Below, piece by piece: positions 12,843 through 26,612 of a DNA stretch of 64,000 nt. Position 1 is the stretch's first letter, and each line of letters opens with the position of its first letter. The DNA is from Lagopus muta (Eukaryota > Chordata > Aves > Galliformes > Phasianidae): assembly GCF_023343835.1 (NCBI RefSeq), contig NC_064447.1:1674001-1738000 (forward strand), read 5' to 3'. The position numbers and the translations under genes are program-made. The notes under the pieces were generated by a model. That model searched no databases and was not told the origin of the DNA. It saw only the letters and a list, made by a program, of their open reading frames with translations.

Positions 12843-13352
12843 TCTGGGGCCTCCAGGCCAAGCAAGACAGGGAGCTGTTGGAGAGGGTGCAGGGGAGCCA
12901 CAGAGATGATCAGGGGCTGCAGCACCTCCACTACAAAGACAGGCTGAGGGAGCTGGGCTTGTTCAGCCTGGAGAAAAGAAGGCTGTGGGGTGACCTCATT
13001 GCAGCCTGCAGTACCTAAAGGGAGCCTACAGACAGGAGGGGAGTCAACTCCTGAAAAGGGTGGATAACAGCAGGACAAGGGGAAATGGTTTGAAGTCGAG
13101 GGAGGGCAGATTGAGGTTGGATGTCAGGGGAAGTTCTTTGCTGTGAGAGTGTTGAGGTGCTGGAACAGCTGCCCAGAGAGGCTGTGATGCCCCGTCCATC
13201 CGTGGAGGTGTTCAAGGCCAGGTTGGATGGAGCCCTGGGCAGCCTGGGCTGGTGTGAAATGTGGAGGCTGGTGGCCCTGTGTGTGGCAGGGGGTTGGAGC
13301 TTCATGATCCTTGAGGTCCCTTCCAACCCAGGCCATTCTGTGATTCTGTGAT
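12843..13352 (+). mobile_element. CR1 LINE, 3' 510 bp
   Basis: Starting around 'ccaggccaagcaagacaggg' the sequence follows the copy at about 33026-33518 closely, including ELGLFSLEKRR and the ATTCTGTGATTCTGTG tail. The ORF2 frame is broken. Because the DNA just 3' of it also matches the 33.5 kb copy, this is likely part of a duplicated segment and not an independent insertion. Confidence 0.9.
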
Positions 13353-13470
13353 TTTTTGCATTAGATGCAATTTCTCTGATGCTGATCAGACTTCTAACAT
13401 GTTGCCATGCTTGTCACATGCAAGCACACACTAGAGGAAACAGTCTGCAGCAACAGAAAGAGCAGGGTTC
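13353..13470. repeat. Diverged paralogue of the array's CR1 3' flank
   Basis: Downstream of the CR1 tail, the text with 'gatcagacttctaac', 'gttgccatgcttg', 'cacatgcaagcacacact' and 'gaaacagtctgcagcaa' matches the unique DNA after the CR1 copies at 28925 and 33518. The match fades at about 13470. It marks an older, partial copy of the duplicated unit. Confidence 0.7.
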
Positions 13471-14579
13471 TCACCTGCAGCTGATACCATTTAGTGATAT
13501 AGTAATGCCAACACAGTAATTAAACACGGGCATAATTTAGCGTGAAGACTCTTTTAATTTAACTTTGCCTAACAGCAGAGCAAGAGAAGAGCTGCTTCAG
13601 CAGCTGAGCTCTCAGTCTGTGTCTGCTGGGATGTCACCCGTGCCTGAGTTCGGCCCCTCCATGCACCCAGCACCCAAGGGCTGGAGTCCCCCTGGGGACA
13701 ATCACTTCTGTTCTGCATGTAGCACGCAGGATGCCCCAGCAGAAGGCTGAGGAATATTATTGCAGTAAGAGCACTTTTTTTTTCGTAGGGATGCTTGCAT
13801 TTATAACCCCGTCTGGCTGAGCCACAGCTGGTGCCTCTCGCCACAGCAGGCAGATGTTTTGCTCACTTGCTCAGGCTATTTCTGGGAAGCAGGCTGAAAC
13901 AAAGGCACCTGAGATTGCGGGGGAAACGGAGCCACTTCTTCTGTTGCAATTAGCAAAAAGCAAAGAAGGCACCCATGATATCTCCCTACATCACGGACTC
14001 CAAGAGGAGCTCCAATTTCTCTGCCTGTCTGAAGGTGTGCCTGAAAATTATTTGTATATAAATATATATGCTCCCAATTGAAAAATAGAAGCCAATTAGC
14101 AATCAAAAAGAATTTCATCTCAAATTGCTCAGTTCAGTTGCGCTCTGCAACCCCAGACTTTCCACTGCAACACAACTCATATGGGAGATATTTGCCAGCA
14201 CAATTCTTACCCTTGCTCTTCTAATTAATAAGATGGCGGCCCTGCAGCTTGATTCCGTTTTACTGCTCCAGTCAAACTGTTTAAAAATGTGCTAACGATT
14301 CATTCTTCTTTCAATTAGGTGCAGCAGTCAGACTCTGCTCCACGCCTGCAAAGTTTGCAGTGAAGGGGGGCAACGCAAGCACAGTAACAAGTTGCAGATC
14401 TATACCGAAAATCAATGGCTGTTAGTTGGCAAAGTACATCTGGGGATCTGAGCACGTATTTAATTCTTGCCATTGCCTATTTGCAGGAGACGAAATACAC
14501 GAGGGAAAGCTGTTTCCTTCTTTCTGTTGAGATTTTTAGGGTATGTCCAGGTGGAGGATGGCCACAGGGGGTGACCCTC
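13471..14579. other. Intergenic, partly AT-rich
   Basis: No coding exon is seen. 14035-14120 is rich in ATATAAATATAT and CCAATT/CAATTAG motifs and could be non-coding regulatory DNA; this is impression only. Confidence 0.45.
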
Positions 14580-14745
14580 AGCGTCATTGACACAGACAGA
14601 GGGACTGAGTGAACCCCCAGCAGTTTGCTGATGGCACAACAGAGGGGAGGGACGGCATCCAGAGGGACACAGACAGACCCAGCCATGGCAAGGGGGATGG
14701 AACAAGGTGATCTTTAGGGTCCCCTCAAACCATTCTGTGATATTC
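14580..14745 (+). mobile_element. CR1 LINE fragment with internal deletion
   Basis: 'cagtttgctgatggcacaac' is the RT-motif region of CR1 (FADxT) and the segment ends in 'aaaccattctgtgatattct', the CR1 tail, only about 100 bp later. Most of the 3' third of ORF2 has been deleted. Confidence 0.75.
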
Positions 14746-17126
14746 TTAGGCATTTAATTTTTGACCTGGTCTCTGTATCTAAAATCCAGGTCTCGGGGGG
14801 AGGCACCATAAATTCCTGGCATCACAAGACTCACAGAAATGAGTTTTCACTGTGGATATGCACAGATCAGTTCTTTGCTGAAGTGGAGACTGAAAAGTGA
14901 CTGATGTTGTAGGACTTTAGGGACAGGGCTGAGGCAGCTTCGCTGTGCTTAACTCCCTCTAGAGATGGGTTTGCTACAGTAAGACAAATGCAAATCCTGT
15001 TATCAGGATGCAGAAAGGATAACAAATCCCCCTGTAGGGTTAGCATTGGCAAGTTGTTACGGCAAGGGCTTTGTTGCAGGAAGAAGGATGAATCCTGTTT
15101 ACAGGGAGCAACCTGCAACTGCACACAACTCTTCAGAGCCCCCATCTCAGGCTGAGCGCAGGGAGGGATGCTCAGACAGGCATCACAGCACTGAGTCACA
15201 GAGCAGAGCTTTGCAGTTAGAACGGTGAAAGAGCTCGGTTCCTTTCCTCTGCTCTGAAACAGCAGCTTTGCTTCTGTAGGAGGTCATGGATTACAAGAAA
15301 GGAAACACTGACACAGAAGGCTGTCAAGTACTTGCACTGTCCTACAGCTTGTCTCCTTCACACTCTGCACAAGTGTTTCTCGAGGGCTTATTCCTCCATA
15401 ACATGCCTTGCCTGTGCCAGTGGGTGGTCAATAGCCACCCGTTCACCACATCCAAACAGGGATGGCTGTCCCGGCCCTGCAGGACCCCCAGCTCTTGGGT
15501 GCCCAGACCCATTCCAACATTGCAGCGCCGTGTCCCCTTCCTGCACCTCCTTTTGTTCCCCAAGATCTTGCGTTGCCTCTGGCTTTGCAAAGTCTGGAAA
15601 ATATCTGTTTTATGGCTTCCTTCTTTCCAGATCTCGCCCTCCAGAATCACTGTCATTTATCTCCCCGCATCATCAACTCCCCACCCATTTCAAATTCAAT
15701 TGAAAGCACATTTTCTCTCTCGCCTGTGGTTCTTAAATTATATACTCAGCTCATTTCAAAATATCAATTCAGAAACTTGGCGAGGTGATTATTAATAACA
15801 GCTCTGTTCTCCTCCGAAGGAGGAATAGTTAGAAATATGTGAAATGTGTACACAGTTGTCATTCTCACTCCCCTCTTTTGCCAAACACTACGTTCTTTGG
15901 AGGCAATAAAAACAACCCTACACCCAGCATTAAGTGCCTGGCCATGTAATCAGCGAGGCACCACGCAGAACGAGGGCTGTACTCTTTTACACGTCCTGAA
16001 ACTCAGGGTGCTCGCCACCCTCTGCCATGAATTGGAGCTTGGCAGCGTGTGGCCGTGCGGCACATAGGGCTCCATGTCGTGTACAGCAGCCTGGAGCCCA
16101 GCTGGGCCTGGGTGGTCTCTTCATTCACTTGTGTACAGCAGCACGCTATAGACATAAATATGGTAAATTAGTCGTGGCAAATTGTGCTTCAGCTATGAGG
16201 TTTTTTCCCCGGGGTTCCCACAGAAGGTGGGCCAGGGCTCTGCAGGGACCGGTGCTGCTGGCAGCATGGGGCTGTGGTCTGGCTTGCAAGCTGAGCTGGA
16301 AACTGCTTAGGCAAGGCTTTTATTTCCTTTCCTCTTTTTCTTTGTTTAACTGTGCTTATTAGACATGCAGCGGAGTACTGGAGGCTGTTCCACGGCCCAA
16401 GAAGCCGCAGCGTGTGCAGGGAAGAAGCTCTGGGCTCTCTCCCAACATAAACTCATGTCTCTGTATAAAATAAGCACCTGGGTGTCCAGGTGCTTCCAGC
16501 TCCCAGGTAGGCTGTGCCCTGGGAGAGGTGAAGTCCTGGCCTGTCTACCAGCGTTTGGAGGCCCACAGGATGATGTGCCAGCACAGAGCACAGCCCAGCA
16601 CGGCACCTCAGCCCCTGGCACTGTGTGCTGCCCGAGCGTCAGCACCAAGCAACCTGAGACTGGCTTTTTTTTCATTCTTTAAGTGCAAAACTATGAAATT
16701 GGATGTCATATTAGCAGGAGCCTCCGGAGGAGAGAGGCTGGTCACAGCAAGAGCTTTGGGCTCTGAATTATTTATAATACACCTCCTCTGGCTTCCTAAT
16801 GCGGTGTCAGGGCTGCATCGCCCGTCTGCTGTGGGCGGATGGTGGAGGGACCAGCAGCCACACAGCGTGGCCACCTGTAAGCAGCCGTTGTCAAACCACA
16901 GCCCTCCACTTTGGGAAAATTAAGCCCACTGCAGGCCTCTTCTGACGTGTTATTTGTTGTTAAAAGCTGTGTTCACTCTGCCCCAGGACAGGCATGAATT
17001 TTGGTTATTGCTGCATTAACCTGCAAACAGCCACATCCCACTCATTGATAACCACAGGGAAGGCGGTGAGATTGTGCACAGCAGTGCTGTCACATGGAGA
17101 TCTCCTGCACCTCAACTATGTATAGA

Positions 17127-17205
17127 ATCATAGAACTATGTATAGAATCATGGAACCATAGAACTGCATCATGTTGGTGCAGTCCTTCTTGAGCGAGGAC
17201 TTCTG
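17127..17205 (-). repeat. Possible decayed CR1 tail
   Basis: Two 'atagaatca' units in tandem at 17121-17152 recall the antisense CR1 terminus, and 'gtgcagtccttct' could be decayed body sequence. Too diverged to be sure. Confidence 0.3.
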
Positions 17206-18081
17206 CACCGAGATGGCCTGGGATCTGGGGAGCAAACTGAAAGCTGGAGGTCTGATGTAGCATCACATGGATTTAATGCCACCTCGTGGTCGTTTTATCC
17301 CCGAATGTGGAAGAGGAGGTTTTGACTCCGGGTGCTTCTGAAGGGTGTTTTTCATGAAAGATGTTTGGAGAAAGGACGAAGGTATTACAGACACCCAGCT
17401 CTGCCCAGACCTTCACTGCAGAGTCACCGCACTGTCGCCTCACTGAATTGCTGGCAGATATTGGTACAACCTAGAAACGTCCCCCAAACTGGGATTGCAA
17501 ATAATGCTTGATAACAGGAGGCTGAAATACCAGCAGTGGGCATTAGAGAATATGCTGGGATGCCTTCATTTGAGAGCAGCTTTCGCCTCCAGCCCAGCAG
17601 TTATGTGGCATTACCAGTGCAATAAAGAGCTGAGTTACGTCACCCTCCTAAAAGGAGGACAGGAGAAATTACAAAGTCTGCTATCACTATTTCAACTCTT
17701 GGGCTCTTTCAAGAGAAAATTGGTTCTTGTATCCTCTCAGTAATTTACTCCACAGCAGAGAATGGTATTTAGCAGAAGAATTCACAGAGTATTTCAGCCT
17801 CCCATCCAGCAAAAGGCCTGTGTTGCTTCTGCTTGTCCCTAGACCTGTGGAAGTGCTGCCACTTTACATCTGACTAACCACGTTCCTTAGATATTATGAT
17901 ATGAAAATGCCGTGTTTACTGAGTGACTGATCAGGGACTGTGTAAAAACTGCAGCCAAATGGCTCCCAGCTGCACACCTCTTTCCCATCCTTAGGCATCC
18001 TCTTATTGAAATGGCAGCACATCAACACCTGCAGAAAAGCCAAATCCTAAGGACAGCATAGCTGTGATGCTGCTGCATCAG

Positions 18082-18119
18082 AGCTAATTACTCTCAGGTT
18101 TACACTTGCCTAATTAGCT
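18082..18119. promoter_or_regulatory. 9-bp inverted repeat AGCTAATTA / TAATTAGCT
   Basis: AGCTAATTA at 18082-18090 and its exact reverse complement at 18111-18119 are separated by 20 bases. Each arm is a core homeodomain target. A paired site of this exactness within an AT-rich stretch suggests an enhancer; function is inferred only from the motif. Confidence 0.3.
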
Positions 18120-20020
18120 TCCACGTAACACAACAACATCACGTTCATTTCATTCTCAGTTTTGGACCTATGCTGGACGGTGCTCATCTCAGGGGAGGAA
18201 CCTCTGCAAACCACAGCACTCTGCTGTGCAAGGTACACATGTGCTGGTTTGGTGCAAATCCGACTGAAGGTGCCATTGCAGCACAGTTACAATGCAACCT
18301 TTAGTGCCCCACTGCTTGTCCACAGCAAGTGGAACACGTCCTGTGTATCAAAATAAAGTGGTTGGTTGATCTGTTTGTCAGATGGGATGCTACGCTCAGA
18401 TTTGCTGAAATCACTTTCTGCTAAGATCTATTTGACTGAAATCTTTCTCTTTGCTCTTTCCTTAAAATCTGCATGTTAACTCTGATCATAATCCGTGTAC
18501 ATGTTAGGCTAAAAGCCCTTTAACAAATGACTGTCTGAGAGTCTCCTTCCCTGCATGAAAATTGTCCCCCAGCTTGGCTGACCTTGCTCTGGAATAAAGC
18601 TGTTTTGCCAGGAGGATGCAGCTGTTGGCCAAGCCCAGATGCCACAGCCTCAGATCCTCACATCACTCCTCACGAGGGCCAACACCTCGAGTGAAGCTTG
18701 AGTTAGCGTGGCAGCATCTCTTGCCCCAAGAAGATTCACAAGTTTGATAGCACAGTGAGTAACCTTTGTTGAGTTTTGTTTAAATCACAGCAATCGAGGC
18801 AACTAAAAGGCCTTCGCTCTGTTTGGCTTCATTTCCCCAGCCAACAGATGCGGAGGGAGGAAAGAGGCGTTCTGATTTTGAAGAAACACAGTCCTCTCTC
18901 TGGTGTTTAGTGGGGAAGGAGACATGACAAATGAGGGAGATTCAGCTCAGGCACCGGTGATGAACACGGATGAATCAGCCTTCTTCCTTTTTGGGGAACG
19001 ACTCGTGTCTGTCTCGTGCCCTTCCAAGGAGCACAGAAGTGTAAAGATGGCACATCCGAGCTGGCCCTCTCCCATCCCAACCTGCCAGCTCTGGCAGAGC
19101 TTGCTGACACCACAGGGTCTTGGAGCTCTTACCAGATGGCTGTGTTTAAGCCACACGAATGCCTCCGCACGCTGGTCTGCCTCCCATTTTCTCTATCAGG
19201 GATAAATCCATCTGGATGTTCTGCCATCAGACTGCAGAGAGGACAAACCAGAACGAAGTTCATTGCCACTGAAAATCTCAGCTATAAACACCACTTTCAC
19301 AGAAAGGAGAGAATATTACTTGGACTACTTTATCTTACTAGATGTCCTCCATCTTTCACAGATCTGCTATCTGCAGATGACGTCTACGGATGTCATTAAC
19401 TTCATTTCACTTTGAGCCAGGCCCGTTCAAGGCTGGCATTGTTGTTCCAATAAATGAGTAATGCATTTTCAGTAACCAGCACTGGAAGAATGTCATCTTT
19501 GGGCTTTTGGCAGCCAGTCAGCCCTTTACCTGTAACTTCTGTGGGACCAGTTCTCTGGTTTGAGTGCCAGCTCTGCCCAGAGCACTGCTGCTACAACCCT
19601 ACCTCACTCCCTTCTTGCCCCTACAGTCACGGTCTGCTGGCTCTCGATACGACATCGCATCTCCCACTTCTCTGTGCTCACCTGGGTTTCTGATACACCT
19701 CACCACTTTCATGATGATGAAGGTGCGTCTGTATCCTCTGCTGCTGCAGCTTCTGGGATGAACAGGATCCACCTGGGGAGCTCTGTGCACCGTGGATCAC
19801 CTACGAATCAAGGAGCTTCTCCTGATGGTATTTTAGCTCTCCACAGGGAGCTGATTATTCACACTTTGTTTGCAAGTTCAGCTTAATTTTAGTTGACAGA
19901 AACAGCTGTGAGGGGGAGAACAAACAAGGAACAAAAGCCAACAATGTGATTAACTCTTCAACTCGAAGCACTTCCCAGTAAAAGCTGCTCAGTGTTCCTT
20001 CAGACCTCAATACCACTTTT

Positions 20021-20112
20021 CACAGAATGACAGAAACACCAAGGTTGGAAAAGACCTACAAGATCATCCGGTCCAACCAACTTTTCCACGTCAGAAGCTG
20101 CTGCATGTCCCA
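20021..20112 (-). mobile_element. CR1 LINE 3' end, reverse orientation
   Basis: TCACAGAATGACAGAAACAC, then 'ggttggaaaagacctacaag' and 'atcatccggtccaacc': an antisense CR1 3' terminus, truncated to about 90 bp. Confidence 0.85.
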
Positions 20113-20870
20113 GGAAGGTTACACAGCACGGCAGGTGGGAGCAGAGGTGGACCTGCATGGGAGGGCACCTTCCCAGCAGCCCTGGGTGACGCAGAGAGGC
20201 TCACAGCTCACACAGCTCACAGCTCACACAGCTCACAGCACACAGCTCACAGCACGCCTGCTGTGCCCTGCAGGCCAACATGAGGTGCTCTGTCCCGGTG
20301 TGGTGACAACGGGTCCTAGAGATGAAAAACGCTTGTAAAATCAATAAATACTAGGAATAAAGCCCAGCTGTACAGGCATTGTTTATTGAAGGTACGCAAA
20401 TCACTCATTTCATGTCCCAAAGCCTCACAAGAGCTGTGGGTCAGCTGGAGCACTGTCTGATTTCCCCCACGTTGCTTTGCTTGCCTGGCGGCCATTTCCG
20501 TCCTCCACCTCTCCCTGCTCTTTACGTTCTTTACACATTGAAGGCTTTTCCCTGAGCCCTCGACCCAGCTCTGCACTTTGACTCCTGGCTGCTCCCTGCC
20601 CATCCCCACGCAGGGCACAGGCAGCCCCAGCACAACCAGCACGTCCACAGTGCAGCACTGCAGGGCCAGGAAACTCGGGGGATCGAAATTAGGTGGAAAT
20701 AAGAAATAAAACGCCAGCACTTTGCGCGGCGCAGCGCTGCAGCCGTGGGCTCAAAGAGAAGAAAACGGGGCGCAAACGGCGCTGCTGCCACGGCAACAGC
20801 GCCCTCGTGAGGGGACAGCGGGAAGGGCTCGCACTCCCGTGCGCTGTAGCCGCCGTGAGCGTGAACCGCC
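20113..20870. other. Intergenic, rising GC toward the promoter
   Basis: No exon is supported. It contains a short minisatellite and, from about 20720, a GC- and CpG-rich shoulder leading into the CCAAT/CHR promoter. Confidence 0.45.
20200..20254. repeat. AGCTCACAC minisatellite
   Basis: Alternating copies of AGCTCACAC and AGCTCAC (combined unit about 16 bp) repeat three to four times. Seen directly. Confidence 0.9.
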
Positions 20871-20975
20871 CCAATTAGAATTGGCATCCTCGTCGCCCAA
20901 TCGCAACTCGCAGGGCGGGGACGGTCCCACCTCCCGTCATCCTCTCTGCCAATCAGGCGGCGCGCCGCGTTTAAA
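20871..20975 (+). promoter_or_regulatory. CCAAT/CHR promoter, G2/M type, likely the CCNF promoter
   Basis: Within about 100 bp there are CCAAT boxes at 20871-20875, 20897-20901 and 20949-20953, an inverted one (ATTGG) at 20880-20884, a GC box at 20913-20920 and TTTAAA at 20970-20975 directly after GCGCGCCGCG. Multiple CCAAT boxes upstream of a CDE/CHR element (TTTGAA or TTTAAA) are the known layout of DREAM/MuvB and NF-Y regulated late cell-cycle genes, and cyclin F is one. The following exon-like sequence resembles the cyclin F F-box, which supports the assignment. Whether it is still active is unknown. Confidence 0.6.
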
Positions 20976-21091
20976 AGGCAGTGCGCGCAACCGGTAGCGC
21001 CGTTGGGCGGATTTTGGTCCGCGGTGGAGAGGTGCTGTGGGTGTTTCTCTTCCCGTGATAAGAGAAGGATGGGAAAACAGCCCCGAGTCCT

Positions 21092-21151
21092 GACGTTGCT
21101 GAGGATGTTCTGAAGGGCCTTCCTGCTGAGGACATCCTCTCGCTCTGAGCG
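21092..21151 (+). pseudogene. CCNF: Cyclin F F-box exon relic
   Basis: One frame reads D-V-A-EDVLKGLPAEDILSL, then TGA (21146-21148), then A, followed by a good splice donor (gtgagt at 21152). Cyclin F has EDVL, a four-residue stretch absent here, then a segment ending in xLPAEDILxVRAV, so the match suggests a small in-frame deletion and an Arg to stop change (CGA to TGA, a CpG transition). A further piece resembling the preceding residues lies in a different frame just upstream (21084-21100). The rest of the F-box exon and the next exon are missing. The call rests on a short match plus the cell-cycle promoter 120 bp upstream and the CCNF 3' exons 20 kb downstream. Confidence 0.5.
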
Positions 21152-21584
21152 GTGAGTGCCGGCCCCTCCTGCAGTGCACGGACTTATTTCTGCCCCCGGG
21201 AGCCGGAACTGCACGCAGGAATGCCTGCATGCGAGGAGAGCCGCAAAGTACGTGCAGTAGATGGGTGTCTGCTGTGCCGACAGCTAGGTTTCTCACTCCT
21301 CTAGCCTCAAAGACTCGCAGCAGTATTTGTGTGTTTTGTTTCTATGGGAATTGTCCTTCCAGCTCAGTGTGACTGGAATACTGGGTTTGGTTTGGCATCT
21401 CTTGTTGTAGTGATGGTTAGGCAGGGAAGGAGATATGAGTAATGAGTTACCTATCAGAAATTAGGTCATGTTGATCCCTTTATTATGGTAATGGTTACTT
21501 GATGCTCCCCTCCTGCACTGCAGGTATGTTCTCATCTTAAATACCTTGTGGATAATTACACCAGTGCTTGGGCATCTGTGTGTT
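21152..21584. other. Single-copy spacer between CCNF relic and duplication unit A
   Basis: About 430 bp with no coding match. Similarity to the tops of units B and C starts close to 21585. Confidence 0.5.
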
Positions 21585-22221
21585 TTGAAGACCTTCTCAA
21601 AAACCTCTGAAGGTGTTTGAAAGGTGAGCTTTGAGCACCTTTATTCCTTGGAGGTTGTAGAGGAGGGCATTTCACGTTACACAAACAATTCCTGTTGGTC
21701 TTCTCTGTAAGTGGCAACTCTGTCTGTCCTTATTTGTGGACGTCTTTTCGTAGAGCGATGAGGGTTGCTGACTTTGTGTCTAACCTGCAAATAATAACTG
21801 CTGTTCTGTTAATAGGAGCAGGGCCTACGGCGCACATGGGAGTTATTACTGTTCCTAGTTAGAACATTGCACATGAAGTGTACAAGGAAGCAGAACCCCA
21901 GAGCTTCCACTTGAAGCCAATGCAGAGTTTTGCTAAGGGGGGAGGAAGGAAGAGGTTTCAGGTTTGGCCTTGCGGATGGACGTCTTTCTGTGCCCACACC
22001 AGTGCTTTGTGCTCTTGATGCTGAAGGCAGCCGCCCAGAGCTGGGGAGTGGGTGCACGGCCCCTGAACTCTGACCAGCATGGAAGTCAGGAGAACAGAAT
22101 GCGGGCACTGCTGATTTTGACCAGTTTGACTCTGCTTTAAGACTCATTGCACAGTTTGAGAAAGAGCGTCCTCTCAGAATAAGAAAGACGAGGAACAGGG
22201 TTGAAAAGAAATAGGATTGGT

Positions 22222-22227
22222 TTTAAT
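22222..22227 (-). terminator. Variant polyadenylation signal ATTAAA, ZC3H11A-like copy A
   Basis: On the minus strand ATTAAA lies about 57 bases after the stop codon, followed by T-rich sequence that could serve as the downstream element. The canonical AATAAA is absent nearby. The same arrangement is kept in copy C. Confidence 0.5.
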
Positions 22228-22284
22228 TGATGGTTGTTGTTGTAAAATATACAATCAGACTATGATGTTGTGATGTCGTTGGTC

Positions 22285-25116
<2,832 letters not shown>

Positions 25117-25763
25117 GGGGAACTTCTTAGAGCAAGGATGGACTGTCTCCAAAGGAATTCCCCGCTCTTGGAAGGAGCCGGCTGCAGTCGGGACCTGCTG
25201 GGATCCACAAAATGTCCTCTCGGACAGGAACCCTAGAGGAGGCATCGACAAGGGAAGAATCATGAGGAATAAGCATTTTGCAGCTTTCTTCTTTTATGCC
25301 GCATGGACTCTGGAGGAGGGCAGTGTCTGGGAAGCAGCAGGTTGCAAGAACTGTGCCAAGTCTAGATCCAACTTGTGTCTAACTGCCACGACTTCTCCCA
25401 GCAAGCCCTGTCCTCCATCTCACCACCAGTTATACACCTAGCAGCACGCATTTTGCGTTCCTGACATGAAAATGCCTCCCTTCATCTTCTCCTCTTGCTG
25501 CAGCTGCAATGGATGCACTGGTACGACTCCCACGTTTGACAAACCTACAGTTCTGGCTTACCAGGCACAGCTGCAGTCCCTCTCCCTTCCAGCTCACACT
25601 CCAGCCCAATGGCTGAGCAGCACCGTCAGCGACAGCGGGCAGCACCCGTCAGCCACCACCACTCTCACTGCCAGCCGGGACGAGAGCTTACGCAGCGTGT
25701 CCACACTGCTGCGCAGCGCTCACGGCTGTGGCACTCACTGGTGGCAGCCACGGCCCCAGCACA

Positions 25764-25797
25764 GTGCTTGTGATGTCACCGTGCTTGTGATGTCACC
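25764..25797. promoter_or_regulatory. Tandem CRE-like 17-bp repeat upstream of copy A
   Basis: The 17-mer GTGCTTGTGATGTCACC occurs twice head to tail, placing two TGATGTCA (ATF/CREB-like) sites 17 bp apart, about 530 bp upstream of the first recognised exon of the minus-strand gene. The surrounding 25640-25860 is CpG-enriched (a possible promoter). Copy C keeps it at 38609-38642. Confidence 0.35.
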
Positions 25798-26589
25798 GGA
25801 CAGTGCATGTCCCCAGCTGAGCACCCGGCTCTCCACCGTGACTTCAGTGGGGTTTTGTTAAAAATGTGCTGGATATGGCACAGCCAGCGCTCCGTGGGTC
25901 ATTAAAGCACAAGTTGCACTGCATCAAGTCTGTGCTCTTCTTCCTTTGTCCTGTCTGAGGTGAAGGCTGGGGCCCAGCAGCAGTTTTGCAGGGCTGTGTG
26001 GCAGTGGTCAGTCACAGCTTGAGGCAGTGGTTGAGCACCTGGTGGGAAGTCAGGGCAGCTCAGGTGCACACAAACCCTTCCCAGACATCTCTGAAGGGTT
26101 GGCAGTGGAGGCAAGGGTGTCTGAGTGGAGATCGCTGCTACCTGAGGCCTTCCAAGGCTCAGCAGCTTTTTTCCTTTCTTTGTGTGTCCACAGCTGCTGC
26201 ACTTGGGCAAATCCTCGCTTGCTGCAGCCTCGGACTTTGCCACCCTGTTGTTACTGCTGCACTTTGCATTGCACTGTAGCGTTACACAGCCATTGGGAAG
26301 GGCCTCGTTTGAGCTGGGAACTCCTCCCCAGCCCAGCTTTTCTGCTGGGTCTCCTTCCAGCCACCACGCAGCACCAAGCCCAGCTCACCTCTTGGTCCAG
26401 GTCAGTCCAGGCTGTGCCCAGGTCACACACACACCGCAGCAGTGCTTCTGACGGGCTCTCAAGGATGATCCTTGCCACAAAACGCTCAGAGCTCAGTCTC
26501 TGTGTGCCACTTGCTCACTAGAGCACCAGCTCTGCTTGCCACGGAGGGCCAAGCCCTGCCACCCCAGCAACGACTGTGACCTCAGCACG

Positions 26590-26612
26590 GTTCCGCATCA
26601 CTCCTGCGGAAC
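26590..26612. repeat. Perfect 8-bp inverted repeat (hairpin)
   Basis: GTTCCGCA at 26590-26597 and TGCGGAAC at 26605-26612 flank a 7-base loop. It is preserved in unit C (39435-39457) with one loop change and intact arms. Confidence 0.6.

Larger units (their letters stand above)
14746..20020. other. Intergenic, no gene recognised
   Basis: Five kilobases without a supported exon. About 15700-15860 and 18060-18150 are AT-rich with TAATTA-type motifs. Possible CR1 remnant at 17127. None of the open frames shows a domain or a splice-linked partner. Confidence 0.45.
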
